A stretch of 64,000 bases of DNA from Pontederia crassipes (taxonomy: Eukaryota > Streptophyta > Magnoliopsida > Commelinales > Pontederiaceae). The notes below the pieces were generated by a model that worked only from the letters and a program-made list of their open reading frames with translations, was not told the DNA's origin and ran no database searches. Made by a program: the position numbers and the translations under genes. The DNA lies in assembly GCA_030549335.1 (NCBI GenBank), contig CM060183.1, forward strand, positions 23,138,552 through 23,202,551, read 5' to 3'. How positions within the stretch are numbered: the stretch's first letter is position 1; each line of letters opens with the position of its first letter. Shown one piece after another: positions 10,746 through 24,000 of this stretch.

Positions 10746-10836
10746 ATCAGTTCTCTACCTCGACGAGTGTTGTGGGTGGAGATCATCATGGAGAACGATC
10801 CACTGCCCACAACACTTGACAAGGTAGGAAACTGAT
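10746..10836. ncRNA. 91-nt imperfect foldback, miRNA-precursor-like
   Basis: The arm starting AATCAGTTCTCTACCT pairs with the reverse complement of the arm ending GTAGGAAACTGAT over about 35 bases with only a few mismatches. It includes an 11-bp perfect block AGTGTTGTGGG. The loop is about 20 bases. Size and pairing suit a plant microRNA precursor, but I do not recognise either arm as a known miRNA and it could equally be a small decayed inverted-repeat element. Confidence 0.35.
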
Positions 10837-11045
10837 ACACCACTGCACATGAAGGAGCACCTAGACAACATGAACAAGAGCAAATAATATGGATTCTTGA
10901 GGTTCTCAAGAATCAAGATAAGAACAAATTAAATATGCATGCATTTTCTTATGACCCTAAACATTCACAGAATGGACAATCACAAATATCAAAACAAGAT
11001 ACTCCACTTTCATTTCGGTGAAATAGAAGATCTACGTGACCCTTT

Positions 11046-11107
11046 TCTTCTTCTTCTTCTTCTTCTTCTTCTTCTTCTTCTTCTTCTTCTTCTTCTTCTT
11101 CTTCTTT
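11046..11107 (+). repeat. (TTC)n microsatellite
   Basis: About twenty uninterrupted CTT/TTC units in AT-rich intergenic DNA. Confidence 0.95.
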
Positions 11108-12520
11108 TAGTTAGTTAAATAATTCATGGAAATGGATTTGGATGAAATAACTAAATTATTTAAAATATTATTTGTTTTTTTAGTCATCTTATATTTATTC
11201 ACTAATTCAAATGTTATATTTGCTAAAATATTTTTATTTCTTCAATGGTTTAACCGATATCATTTATTAAACCTTAATCGCTAATATTCAGTTATAGTCA
11301 TGCCAAACAAAATCTAACGCGAGACTTTTAAATTCGGTTCAAAAGTTATCTTAAAAATTATATAAAATTTTATAATGGACATCATTATTGTCACTTCAAA
11401 ATATACTATTGTCACTAGAGCGTTGACGGTGTTGGATATTTTTATCTTTCTAAGATAAATGAAGTGTCAATAGTTATTTTGTAAAATTTATTCTTCTTTT
11501 GACTACGTAATTCTTTTGACTTTTGTTACTTTTTTTATCCAACAAATTATAATTCTCTAGTAAGAGTACTTGTTTATAGCATATCAATAAACTACAATAT
11601 AACATTATCCTTTTTAGTGATGGATCTACACAACTGTATATTATGAATAAGTACTAATTACTTTACAGTTTTTGGGTGAAATGTAAAGCGTCAAGCTCAA
11701 AGTAATCATACTTTTAAAGAAAAGTATTTAACTTGGAAGGTGAACTAAACTTTGGTTGGATCTAAAAGATCGACTTGAAAGTTTCCAGGGGAGTAAATTA
11801 ATACATTTTTTCCCTTTAAAAAAGAATCAGATTTTTAAAGCTGTAGGAAGGGATAAGGATTATATGAAATAAAAATTGATCCATATATATGGACTATCAT
11901 GGATCGTGATCTCACTGTTATCATATTTATAAATAAATGTCTATTTATGAACTGTCAAATCATTGATCAAACGATGATCCATATATATATATATATATAT
12001 CACTTTTTGTCCCACGCAATTCTTATTCTCAAATTAATTTATCATAGTCATGACATCAACATTATGTGCACATAACTTTAGCATAAACGTAAAGTAAAGG
12101 GCTCCTGCCTTTCTGAGTTACCATGTTTTAAATAGTCACATAACTCTGGTCACAGCATTCTAGAGCATTCTTCCCTCTAATAGCCGAAGCTTTGTGTTTA
12201 AATTGCTTCAAAATGATAAAAAAAAAAAGAGAGAAATTTTCTGTTCCCTGAGCATAGTCTAAAACTGAACATTGTAGAACTAGAAGTCGATGCCTTCATG
12301 TTTGACAAAAAAATTAAACATTTTTTTTTCAGATGTGAGATCTGGCTACTAATAAGATTCCTTTCTAAAACTTGAGTACTAATTTCTTACTCCGGGGTCA
12401 ACATTATTCATGCTTCAAATGGATGTGGAAGAACATGTGAAAAGCACAGTAGACTGCACCTGTTGGAATGTGTATATTGACACTGTTAAGAAAGGTAATG
12501 TTACTACTCTGTAAGATCAT

Positions 12521-14400
12521 TCACGATGTAGGTAACACCATGACAACAAATTGCTGTACACATAACAAGCTAACACATGGATTTTTCATAAATGTGCTGC
12601 TCAAATAGAACGAACGGTCACTTGGGTGCAACATCCATGAATACTGTGTGCAGCAAACATCACTTATATTCCTTGGAGAGGATTCATGTCCTGTCGTAAG
12701 TTTTAAATACAGCTTCTTTGTATAGGTAACAATCAGAGAATTTATGGTGGCAATATAAGGTTTAACCTTGTTCTTAGGAATATACCCATGAAAATCCTCT
12801 AGATCTATCCTAACCGAGGATGCGTACGAAGTAGCGGTTGAATTATCAGAGTTCAATTGGTACCAACATTATTTATGGCCTTCCTGCTACATTGAAGCAG
12901 TTCAAGCACCCACATCTTGCATATATGTAGAAAATCTGATTAGGAATACTCAGATCCAATGGAAGACCATATCTACAACGCCAAATCATGAATGCATCTG
13001 CCTTTGGGAAAAAATCGACAGCTTTGGGAGCACAATTGTTCAGTTGGCTCTGACAACTGCTCCATTCACTGCAACATGGATTTAGTAGAGGACAAAGAGT
13101 AGACTCTGCACTTGCACAGCCGCAACTGTATAGTATTAATTATATCTGTTTTAATAGCATCAGCAAGCATTTTATTTTGGAAAAAACCAGAATTGTTAGA
13201 TCATACAAGAGTGACTCCGAAGACTACATGATTAAATGATGTTTTAGTCTCCTATTACCAGACAGCACCAACCACCAAGCACAGGCCAAGCAAAGCAGCA
13301 ACCAAAAGTGCACAAGGCAGAAAGTTCTGTTCACATAAGCAGGGATACTTATGACAAGCTTGATTCACCCAAGTCTGCACAAGCTGAGACTACATCTACA
13401 AGATGATGGAATGAGGAGAGAGGTTGTAAACTTTGCATTGTATAGAGAAACATACAAAGCTTTGACGCGCTGCCCAAAATGAATTAACCCAGAAAAGAAA
13501 ACATTGAACTCCAAGAGCAATTATGTACTTTTGTTTCAATACAAATTCCTCTACCGCACTGACCACAAAGCTGGTAGTGGATTCCTCCGCTGAGAACGTA
13601 GCAATGGAGGACCTTCTGGAGTATTTGTTTTCCCTGCTAGAATACACTCATTAGCTTCCAAGTGATCTCTGTGCATATTATGAGCAATTCAGATTCTATC
13701 CAGGTGTATTTTTTTTTTAGATTAAGGTATATTTGCTGACAAGTTTTGCATATCCAACAACCATTGCAATGTAAAGGACCAACAAATTTCCCTGGATTCT
13801 TAATATGCTTGTTTCGGTTCCTTAATGCGTCCACATCTGAAGTACTCCAGGATGAGAAGAATCAGAAAACCTAATAATTGTACATACACCTCCAAGCTTT
13901 TACACCCTTCGTCTTAGTAAAATGCAACTCTCCAAGTTGAATGAAAGAGTTGCACTGCCAACTCCAATTCCTCCAAGCTTAACCCAGTGTACGATTTAAG
14001 ACCGTACCGAAGATGGACGAATCCAGAACACCCAACAATGTTTGGATTCCCAAGTGAATGGTTTGTGTTGATAAATCTAGGAAACATCCACCTGGATTCA
14101 GGGAAACCACAGAAACTTGTATAAAAGTTAAACAACTTGGACCTAAGACATGCGTCCCAAATAGCAGGTGCAATAAGTAAAGCATGAAGCTTTTACAAAG
14201 ACGTGATGCTTCCATGATCATAAAAGTAGCAAGAGGAATTCTTTACGGCATCAAGCTTCCAAAAGATAGCGTTTTTTGTTCACGAAATAATCCACACGAC
14301 ATCCTTTTCTGCATTCTTATTGACACCAAGGATGTTGTATAGCTTATCTTATTTTCATCACGGCCGCAAGAAAGTAGGAAAAAGTAAAACTCTTGATTTT
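12521..14400 (-). other. Unassigned region with two weak Cys-rich exon candidates
   Basis: Composition is less AT-rich than the flanks. On the minus strand a stretch from an acceptor at 13125 (ACTATACAG) to a TAA at 12873 is open for 84 codons and encodes a Cys-rich peptide including CCSEWSSCQSQLNNC, with hevein-like spacing in part. A second open stretch upstream, near 13630-13480, contains YQLCGQCGRGICIE. I could not connect them into a gene and I recognise no family. Open runs of this length also arise by chance here. Confidence 0.2.
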
Positions 14401-14664
14401 CTTGAATGATTCATTGTTATGCTACATCGAGACAATAAAAGAACGATTTTTGTTAAGCGATTCAAACGGAAGTCAAGGACACCAGATAAACAAAATGGAA
14501 GAATTCCGTTCCAAAAATCCTTTCTGTTCTGAAACCGGAGCAATGCGAGTCGTACACAACGAGAATGGAACTTTAAATGCCCGGATACCTGATTTCCTCT
14601 GTGTTATTTCAAGGAACAACAATCCAACAAGGTGAAGAATCCGTCTTTCCTTCCCTGGGAGCAG

Positions 14665-15105
14665 CTACATCTTCTTCAGGAGTCCCTTTTCTCCGGCGTC
14701 ATCCCTCGGCGGCGACGCCGGAAGCCGGGACGAGAAGCAACGGTACTGCAGGTCCTCGGCGGAGGCGCCCCCAAGCCCGCCCTCGTCGAAGTTGCGGGCG
14801 TAGCTAAGAGGATCGTACCGGAAATCCGCAGAGTGGTGCCGGTGGTGCCGGCCTCCGCCTCCGAGGCACTTGCTGCGGTACTCCGGCACCTCGTGGGACC
14901 TGGGACGGAGCCAAGCGGAGGTGGAGGAGGGGATCAGGGGTGGCTGCGCTCCCCGGCGATATCCGTGGGGGGAATCCGGAGATCCTTCGTCGCCCGAGGA
15001 GGAGGGGCGGAAGCAGGAGATGAAGCAGTTTTGGTGGTGCGACGGCTTCGGCTTCAGGGGCGTGGGCGAAGGCAAGTCGCAGAAGCTGTGACCGTACTCC
15101 TCCAT
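14665..15105 (-). CDS. Small plant protein of unknown function, 146 aa, single exon
   Basis: The ATG at 15105 opens MEEYGHSFCDLPSPTPLKPK. The reading frame runs 146 codons to a TAG at 14665 with strong GC enrichment against AT-rich flanks. Visible features are a NCFISCFRPSS segment at about 26-36, a low-complexity serine/glycine/histidine middle, and HSADFRYDPLSYARNFDEG near residues 90-108. The last is a motif I know from uncharacterised small plant proteins (often written D-F-x-Y-D-P-L-S-Y-A-x-N-F). There is no signal peptide or membrane segment. A TATAAAA lies about 60 bp upstream of the ATG. The opposite-strand frame over the same interval is a shadow. Function unknown. Confidence 0.75.
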   Translation of the reverse strand: MEEYGHSFCDLPSPTPLKPKPSHHQNCFISCFRPSSSGDEGSPDSPHGYRRGAQPPLIPSSTSAWLRPRSHEVPEYRSKCLGGGGRHHRHHSADFRYDPLSYARNFDEGGLGGASAEDLQYRCFSSRLPASPPRDDAGEKGLLKKM

Positions 15106-15156
15106 AACGGTTCAAAAAAACAGTAAAAATACAAACTGAGAACTCGCAACCACCAA

Positions 15157-15170
15157 TATATAATTTTATA
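15157..15170 (-). promoter_or_regulatory. Probable TATA box of the 146-aa gene
   Basis: The minus strand carries TATAAAATTATATATT about 55-65 bp upstream of the start codon at 15105. That spacing implies a short leader of some 30 bases. Confidence 0.5.
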
Positions 15171-15179
15171 ATAAAGTGG

Positions 15180-16700
15180 AGAGGTAAATAAGAAAAAAAG
15201 AAACAATACATATGTAAAATATTAGAGATAAAATATAATAATTAGCAATTTTATTTGCTATATCAAGTGAATGAGGATATTATAATTAGGCAGTTTCTTC
15301 TCATTTTACCCTAAATTCAGGCCGGCCTCTCATTTTTTTGTGTTTGCTCAAAAGCAAAAAGAAAGAAGTAAATCTTTGCTTAAGAATGAACTTTTTTAAT
15401 TCATCATAATGGCAGAAAGTGGTCAATGTAAATAGAAGATTTTAATTTGATTTATCACTTTCTTAATCTTATTTTTTATTATTTTGATAAGAAAAGTCCA
15501 ATATCACAATTAATTCCAATAGTTGTTTAAGAATTAACAGGAAGAATATAAATATGTTAACTTTTGACAATATGATATAAAAAATAGTCAATATAAAACA
15601 AATACTAAACTCGGATATAAATATTGTTAAACTCGGATGGATAGAAAAAATTAATTATCTCCTTAGCGATATGAAAAATAACAATCCACGTGCTGAGAAG
15701 TGTCAAAATATAAAACTTTCTTAAGCTACACTTTTTTTTTTGAGAAAAAGAGAAGTTCATGAGCGTGAGAATGAAAAATAAGAGAGATAAATTTATCTTC
15801 CAACTTTATTCATGTTGCATCTCTGGTTCTCTGATATCTTTACATCGACCCTCCATAATCTTCCATTTGGAAAATTGAGTCGTTTCTAGGTCTTCAAAGT
15901 TTTTTTTTCCTGGTTAGCAGTGTTAATGTGTTATATAAATAAGTTTTTGACTTTTGATGTTATTTATAAGACTCGAAAGAAACTCCTCTATCGTATAATA
16001 GGAGCTCGAGGTACAAGACCTCGAGGTTGATCTTGCTAAATAAAAAATAAGGCAAAGATGGACCCAAAGAAAAGCTCATTCAAGTGGTTGTACGTTTATG
16101 TCTGATAATGGAAGATTACGAACAACTTAGGAAGTGTAAGTGCAACACTACTTGCACAACTTGAAGCCCATCCGTTTGCTGCAATAACAGTCACATTTGC
16201 TCTCAGGATACCAAGATCAAATCTAAAACGAAACCAAAATAACCAGAATCATTAATGTAATTCACCACTAGCATTCAGACAATAAATGAGAAGACTACAA
16301 CTGTTGATAATATGTCAATTTGTTTATGTAGCCTAAATGGATACATATATACAGTTATCATTCTTGTTTGTTGAAAATAAACTTCTATCATATATTTGAA
16401 CAGGAAAATGCAATAAACTAATTTTGCAGACAAGTAGTAGAATAAAGCACCAAAAACTAAGAATCTAAGATACTGACAAATAAGTCAGAAGAAAAAAAAG
16501 ACATGATAATAGGTTCGGTAGTAGGCCACATATTTACCCAAATATTTCTGGAACTCTGAGGGAGATTAAAAAAAAAGAAGAATTAATTTGGTACCTACAG
16601 CAATTTCCCTGTCTTCCTGACAAAAGATACTCATATTCCCAATTTCAATGAAAAAGAAAAAAAAGTCAATATTTATTCTATCAATAATCAGATGTACAAA
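15180..16700. other. Intergenic stretch, no gene seen
   Basis: AT-rich sequence between the promoter of the 146-aa gene and the 3' end of the DUF863 gene. The only structure noted is a short palindrome CTCGAGGT..ACCTCGAG at 16005-16025. Confidence 0.5.
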
Positions 16701-16803
16701 ACCACTCTAAACAAATGGACTTGATTTTCCGATCACTACATGTTCAAAGCATCATCTGCTAGCCGGATGATACCACTTTATCGGATTATCACCATTTGAA
16801 CCC

Positions 16804-19800
16804 TTAATCCTGAAGGCCAGAGGCAGGAACAAGTTGTGTTCTCTGCCGTCGGCACCGCCTTGTTGTCCTTCCCCAACCCTTTATGCTCCCATCTGTCTCT
16901 AAATCAGTAGGAGATGATTGCATTGGTGTGGGATTCACATGAACTTCTGCAATGGTGACAGCTAAGCTTCTTGGCTTCCTACCCCTTGTTTGGCAGTTTC
17001 TACCTGTGCCCCGCCTTCCAGAACAGGTATTCCTGGACTTGTTCGATGATTTTGGCAGCCCTCCAAGAGAATAAAGATCCTCTGCGACTTCCTGTCTCGA
17101 TAAAGATGCAATGGTCGGTAGGATATCCCGTTGGAAATCCTTTCGTTGCCTTCTTTTCCTTGCCTGGCCCCTTCGGTTCTTAGTGAAAAGCAGTGATGCA
17201 GTATGTTGGTCGTCATCTTGTGGCATCTCATATTCGTATGGCTTGCACAAATATTCATCTTCTTTGAGTTCTTCCAGCTTCAGTGTCATGGATTCGAACG
17301 AATCTGATCCATCATCATCTAACATCTTATTGTCACCACTTCCGTTACCTCTAGAATATCCTGTAATATCAGTGTTTGATGTAACTAGTTCAGCAAACCA
17401 ATGCAAAGAATCACATGATGCTGGAACCAATGGCCCAGAAACAACAGTAACTGAATTTTGTGCATCCCTTGACAAAGAGACAATTGTACTTGCTGCAACT
17501 CTTAGAGTCTCGTAAAGGTCAAATATATCCTTATGTGGGAAATCGATTGGTCCATCAAGGTGATTCATCTTCACAAGCTCAGCAGTAGTTGCGTTGTTGT
17601 GTTCCACTTCCACTGGTGCTTCAAGATCAATTTTGCAAGTCAGGTTATCAGTATTACATGCAAATGGAGCTGTTGAAGGAAGCTCTTCTCCGGTAACAGT
17701 TTTACCAGGAAAATATGTGTCATCAGTTGCTACTACAGAAGAGTTCAAATTGATGTCTTTTCTGTCAGCTATATTGCAATTTCTAGCCCCTTTTCCTTTC
17801 GGGGTGTATTTCTGGTTATCAGACAATGATTGCTTCTGATATTGAATAGCGTGTGTGTAACTGAATCTCTGCTGCATCTTATCATGTAAAGAAAAACTGA
17901 TAAATTCTTTATTGTTAGGGCTATGAGATATCTCATATCTTTGATTTTTGGACTCCTTAAGCTTAAAAGATGAAGTCGAGTTCTGCAGTGCACAAATGGA
18001 AATACCTTTATCCTTTTCTCCCACAGCAACACCAGGAGTGACATTTCCAGAATTAAAAACCTGTTGAGAATAAACTTTAGTGAAATCTGGATCCACTTGA
18101 GGATCACATCCTTTAACATGAGCATTCCGGTTAGTTGTTGGTTTTTTTAGCCAATGTAAAGCATCAAAACCTTCATGCTTTCCATTTAGCATTTCTTGAG
18201 CAGTAAGCCCAAACTGAATTGTGTTTGACATTTCTGAATTCAAATCAAGATCCTTTGCGCACTTGATGTCGACACACTGCAAACTCTTCAAACATTTTTG
18301 TGGCCCCTCACCGGAGTTTTCATATGTTGAATTAACCCCATCCTCATTGATGTTTGGCTTGTCAGTGTTCATTGCCAAAAGATGCATTGAAGGTGAAGAT
18401 TTGGATTCAAATGGAAAACAATGTCTAAAAGGATTTTCATGATACGAGGATTGGCTACCATTTTCATTGCGTGGTTGCAGATTCCCATTGCATTGGATTT
18501 TGCCACGCCCATTACTCTGGATAACTGAAGACTGGCCATTGCTCTGACTAGTGAAACATGGAAGTGCTTGAACAGCAATAGGAACATGGTTTATCTTGCC
18601 TGAAGTTTTCCAGAACGAATATGGCAGAGACGAAGTTGGATTCGTTGAGGAAGAAACATATGAGGGTTTATTGATTGTTTCTTCAGCAGTATGTTGGGAA
18701 TAATTTATTTTCAGGAGACTAGGATTTCTTCCTGTCATCTCATTAGCGGATACTTTTAACCCAAACCGTAAATCACTTTTGTTCTCATCAGGTAAATAAA
18801 TTTCGTGGGCCTTCTTTAGCTTAAGTTGTATTGATTCAGACGACATTGGATACTTCTCAGCATGAGTACCAGAGTCAAATGCATCAATAATACTTCTACA
18901 TGCCCCTGTAAACAATTCGACAAAAAGAATGTGCCATATCAGATAGAAAGTGATGCCAACTTTAGGATACATTGAACATTATTCACATGAGACAGTTAAA
19001 ATAAGCATAAGAAGAAGTCAACTATCAGATAACAAAAAAAATATTTAAAGAGGTCCTATATAATCAAACATAAAAGCAACAAAAAGGTAGAATAAATATG
19101 TCATTATTCTTGAATAAAACAGAAGATGGGAAAAGTTGCGCCTCAAACAAAGATATGAAAAGCAAAATATCATAAAGATGAACCTATTTATTAAAATGTA
19201 AAGGATCGAATAAATTTGAAAAGTTATATAGCTATATCAAATATCATTATGTATCTACCACAAATCTAAGTCATCCAAATCTTACCAGAATCATGCAACA
19301 GTGGCCATTGTCGTCTATGCTCCCTTTTATCTAAATCGAAATTGCTAGAGCAGGTCCCTTCTTCTTTGACTCGGCCTGTGAGAAAATCCCTTTGCAACGA
19401 GAAAAATTTTGATGTTGGAGTTGGACTTTTGTGACTATCCTCACTGTGAAATTTCAGATTGTTAGGCATACAAGAGCCCGAATCAGAAATTCCCTCACAT
19501 AAGTCATTACAAGGTTCGTTTAAGTCCGCCAAACCATGAAACAGTTGATCATCTTTTTGCTGCATATCAGATCTTTGGTTGTCTTTTCTGCAACTATGCA
19601 AATTGACAGTGGCAAGAGTCAAGTTAATTTCACTCTCAGGTGCAGCATCAGAATTTAAGTTAAGAAGATCCACACTGCTGATGCATGGTTCAGGATTCTG
19701 CTTCTCAGTCATGTCTGAATCATCACTTTCAATATATACATCAGCTGGAAGGCGAAGGTCAAATGTCCGTTTGCAAAACTTGGGATTTGGGTCCGTTAAC

Positions 19801-20636
19801 TTGTCGCTCTTAAAATGTTGTCCATTATCAGTTGAAGCTGGGATCTGTTGCATGCTGACTTCTTTCAGAAAATTTATGGCAGCCCTCTTGTCATCAGTGT
19901 CTGCCACATTTATGGAAGTGCAGTGATTCCTGACTGACAGTGGATGAGGTGAATGTAATGCCCTCTCACCAGCTTCAGGAGGCATTTGAGACGTAAACAT
20001 ACTTGCTTTAGGTGTATTAATGGGCCCACAAAATTTGTACGATCGTTTCCTCTTAAACACATCCATCATATCTTTTTGTACTCTATAAAGACGGTGGAGT
20101 TCGTAAACCTGGATAATAAAAGACAAAATTCATTGTAATATCAACTGTAATATATATAAATAACTTCGCAATGATGGAAAGAGGCTTAAACAATTGTTAT
20201 TGGTCATTCCAATATGTCTACCCAATGAGATAATACCTGATCTTTTTTCCATTGAGCATATGGTACAAAATTAAGATCTTAACTTAAGCCAATTACCCAA
20301 TGAGTAATCTCATAGAACTCCAAACCATTAACATAAAAGAAAATTTTATAGGAAGATAACTTCAAACACAAACATGTATATAACAAAGCAGGCTTGATCT
20401 TGCAAAATTACCTGTCTCCTGAATATGGCCTCATGCTCAAGCATTGTTCGTTTTAACATTTCTTTATCGTATTCTGAATACCCACTCATTGGTGTTGGCT
20501 TGATATCAAAGAACATCCGTCTCTTAAATGCTTCATCCTCATAATAGAGTGACTGGCTGTTGCTTGTGCCCTCATTAAGGTTCCTCGTCGGATAATATCT
20601 TGGCAGATAGCTTTCAAACTGCACTTTTGTTCCCAT
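16804..20636 (-). CDS. DUF863 family protein, 1049 aa, three coding exons
   Basis: Coding exons are 20636-20412 (225 nt), 20108-19286 (823 nt) and 18905-16804 (2102 nt). All introns have GT..AG ends and the frame closes (1050 codons with stop). The protein starts MGTKVQFESYLPRYYPTRNL and has YDKEMLKRTMLEHEAIFRRQ just before the first junction, followed by VYELHRLYRVQKDMM. This N-terminal signature is that of plant DUF863 proteins. Near 927-966 is the second conserved block, RRQRKDFQRDILPTIASLSR with QEVAEDLYSLGG. The C-terminus is basic and Arg-rich (GRKPRSLAV, TTRRCRRQRT), which would suit a nuclear protein. The middle is Ser/Asn-rich and probably disordered. Biochemical function is unknown. 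The ATG at 20636 lies two bases into its exon, after a long leader intron. Confidence 0.93.
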
Positions 20637-20712
20637 ATCTGAACAAAGTCCAAATCCAGCAAACATGTTGTTATTATAAAAATTAACTTACAGAGAATTT
20701 GTCATATATATT

Positions 20713-20728
20713 AAAATCGATATCACAA
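20713..20728 (+). repeat. Target-site duplication of the RTE LINE (left copy)
   Basis: AAAATCGATATCACAA, repeated exactly at 21006-21021. The next base of the right copy (C) is also compatible with the LINE tail junction. Confidence 0.9.
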
Positions 20729-21005
20729 CAACAACAACAAAGCCTTATCCCACTAGGTGGGGTCGGCTACATGGATCATACGACGCCATTCCGCTCTATT
20801 AGTAACCAAATCTTTCGGTATATTATTCACCAATAGATCTTGTTCTATTAGTTCGCCAAGTGTCCGCCTTGGCCTCCCTCTCCCTCTTTTAATCGGACTC
20901 CAGATTATTTGATCTACTCTTCTTACTGACGCATCTAATAGTCTTCTCTGAACATGACCAAACCATCTCAAACGATTTTCTACCATTTTCTCACTAATAG
21001 GAGCC
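20729..21005 (-). mobile_element. 5'-truncated RTE-clade LINE, 3' end only
   Basis: On the minus strand it encodes the ORF2 C-terminus characteristic of plant RTE elements: RLRWFGHVQRRLLDASVRR, then RGRGRPRRTL and WRRMIHVADP. It ends in a short 3' tail with (TTG)n instead of poly(A). The flanks are a 16-bp perfect direct repeat, AAAATCGATATCACAA, at 20713-20728 and 21006-21021, so this is a clean target-primed insertion of about 277 bp in the DUF863 leader intron. Confidence 0.9.
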
Positions 21006-24000
21006 AAAATCGATATCACAACTTGGAAAAAAGGACAGGCTTGGCTAATTATGGTGACAATATTATCCATAAAGTTATCTTTGATGAGAAGAATATATAC
21101 TGGCAAACTCAATAATAACACAATTTTTATGTTTAGTTTTAATATCAGCAGAGAACACATGACTTTGGATGGTCTCCTTGCCAATATTATTCCTATTTAC
21201 ATGACGTTATAGTCTGAATGTTGGTAATAGGTCTAATAGAACAACAAGCACATGACCTGACCTTAAAAATGTATGGCCCATGTTATAATAATGCCATTAG
21301 GCAGGTTTATCCTATGGCAGCCCGTTTTATAGGAAATGAATCTAGGTGTTTAAACTTCTAACTGGCCTGACATGTAGGTTAATTCCAAATACATGCATCA
21401 TCTATACTGTGTCTTACCACATTTACATGAATTTTATACCACATCTGCTTGTTCTTTATACACAGATCTTGGTGTTTCCAAATCAAAATATCTATATCCA
21501 CCCATGATCCAACACATAAGACACAGTGAACAATCCTTTAATTTGATGGCAAAACTAAGGGCACTTGTGATCCATGAAAATTCCAAAATTATTTCCTCAG
21601 AAATTTATTTCTATTCTTATACACAAAATCTGCTCTACTGTGCTGTAATTTGCTGCAAACAAATGAAATTGAATGCTCCTTTTACCTTGATGATTGAAGT
21701 TAATTAAAATGTGCACAAAAATGAAGAGAAAAAGGCCACATACAATATGCATTGTGTATGTGTGTGACGACTCATGACTTTGTAATTGACCATATATTTG
21801 TACACCAAATGTCTCACATAAATTAATACTTTCGTAACATGTCCCTAAGTTCATCTGTAACTCACTATGATCTTATAGTTTTTGCGAGTGAAAAAATAAA
21901 TGAAAAGAATGTTAGGATGACTCTGAAATCAACAAACTCGGTAAATTTTAATGTTCACACTAAGCATACCTATTTTATATATGGGCTAAGATGAAACAGC
22001 CTGTATAAAATTTTATCGAGGAGGATTAGGAAACCTAGATCAATGAAACTTCCACCTGCAAAACAGTTCCCGAAGGAAAAGATAAAAAGGTGATGCGACA
22101 TAATGTGAGAAAATGCTAGAAGAACTTTCATGAATAAGAAATCACCATTCAAATGGAACAACCATAAAGGAAATCATCTGCTTAAATAAGATGAGATTCT
22201 CCATATTACTCACTTCTCCAAAGTTAAACTCCTATGCCAAGCCACAAGTCCTGACAGTTATGGTTACATAGGTACAGTGTAAGACAGGAAATAATTAAAT
22301 ATATGCATTGACACTATACTGAATCAACGAATATTGCTACAGAAAAGTGCCCCAATTAGCTGACCAATAACCATGGACCAGAGCTGAATGAAAGAGAATT
22401 GGTTGATGGACTTTATGCAACAAAAAAGTGGCCAAAAGAAGCTGAAGCAAAACTAAGATGGCGTTTGAAAGAGTATAGGCATGAGAGAGAAAACCACACG
22501 AACAGAGAAATTGCACAGGCAGCACGTAGGAAAAATCATAGCATATCTCCTCTGAAACAGCTTTTGTACATAGTAGCAGATAAACTGCTGGACAACACAG
22601 TAATTGGAGGCATTCTTATTCTGTTGGTAAACCAACCACTACATTGGCAGTAAATTGAACATAATCGTTACCTATCCCCAAAATAGTTTTACCGTCTATA
22701 TTTTAGTTCTTCTTTATGTTCAGAATCTCATGGACATTTATCAAGCACAAAAATATTACTGAAAAGATAACATATGGTCATAAATGATGTGCCAAATGTC
22801 AGTGACACTCACATATGAAAGACTTTATCTCTTTTGATTCTGATGTCTACTATCATGTGAAGAAACTTAGTTATAAGGTAGCTCTAATGATCTTTTTTCA
22901 TAAATGCCTCCAGTTGATAAATATCCTTAACAGAAAGAAAGAATGAACTCAAAAGATCAATAAATCAATGTTTCAATTCTACTTTCTGATAACCCACATC
23001 ACAATTTGTAATATACTAATATGAACTGCAATAAAGATCTGAGCAAAAGATGTGCCAATCAATAGAAGGAGAGATATTTAATCAGTTTTAACGGTACTTG
23101 CATCCACCATTTCTCATTCTAAATGATAATGTGCAGAAATTTGGTTCCATCGAATTAACATCCCCAGAATCAATAATGCATCAAAATTTCAAATAAAATG
23201 CTCTTTTGTATCGCAAATATGAATATCTGATAGAATAAAACATTGGCGGCTGAGTGCAGATTGAAATATCATTCAAAAATCCAAACTAAATGGGAAATGC
23301 AATTTAAAGAAAAAATATCAGAAATGCGCAAGCACAATCAGCTCAGGAGATGTTCATACTTTCCTAATTTCTACAGGGCAAAACAAAGTTACCAATTACC
23401 AGGTTGCAGCAGAATGACGTCATGCAGATCTCAGGTTTGGGCGAAGTTGGCATCATTCATCAAACATTGACCAAGAACTCGGAAGTCTTACTGAAGAAAT
23501 TTATCCCAACTTCCAAAAAAATTGATGTGCGCATTCTTTGCATTTCGAGTTACCAGATCAACATTATCCTTCCTGTTAGAGGAGGACATCAGACATCAAA
23601 GATTCCCATAAAAGGCCAACGCCAATCAACTGCAACAAGGTATCATGCAGTAACTGCAGAAGCCAAAAGCAAAAGGGCAACAATTTAAGCCCATAAAGAT
23701 TAGGAGTGAAAGCATCTGAACAGATGGAGTGAAAAAAAAATCCAAAACCAGACGAGATGAATAAAAATACAACGCCAACAGATATTTAAGCCGTAGAAGG
23801 AATCCATCTATCAAATCTTAAAGGTAACAAATAACTCGTGCTCCGATCTAACATCAAGTGGTACTAATTTCCTAAATTTTGATAAACAAATGGAAGCCAA
23901 AGCAGATTCCACACAGGATCGCAGCTGCTGGAGGGAGGGCTCCAAGTCAGAATAATGCAAAATACCTCGATCTACAATCACAGCCGCAACACAAACTAAA

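Larger units (their letters stand above)
10444..12520. other. Intergenic AT-rich stretch with a foldback and a microsatellite
   Basis: Apart from the foldback at 10746-10836 and the TTC run at 11046-11107, I see no gene. There is a small inverted region near 11880-11990 in which GATCCATATATAT recurs. Confidence 0.5.

Noticed and set aside
14632-15126. 164-codon plus-strand frame
   Set aside because: Shadow of the minus-strand 146-aa gene, caused by high GC content. The minus frame has an ATG, a TATA box and a recognisable motif.
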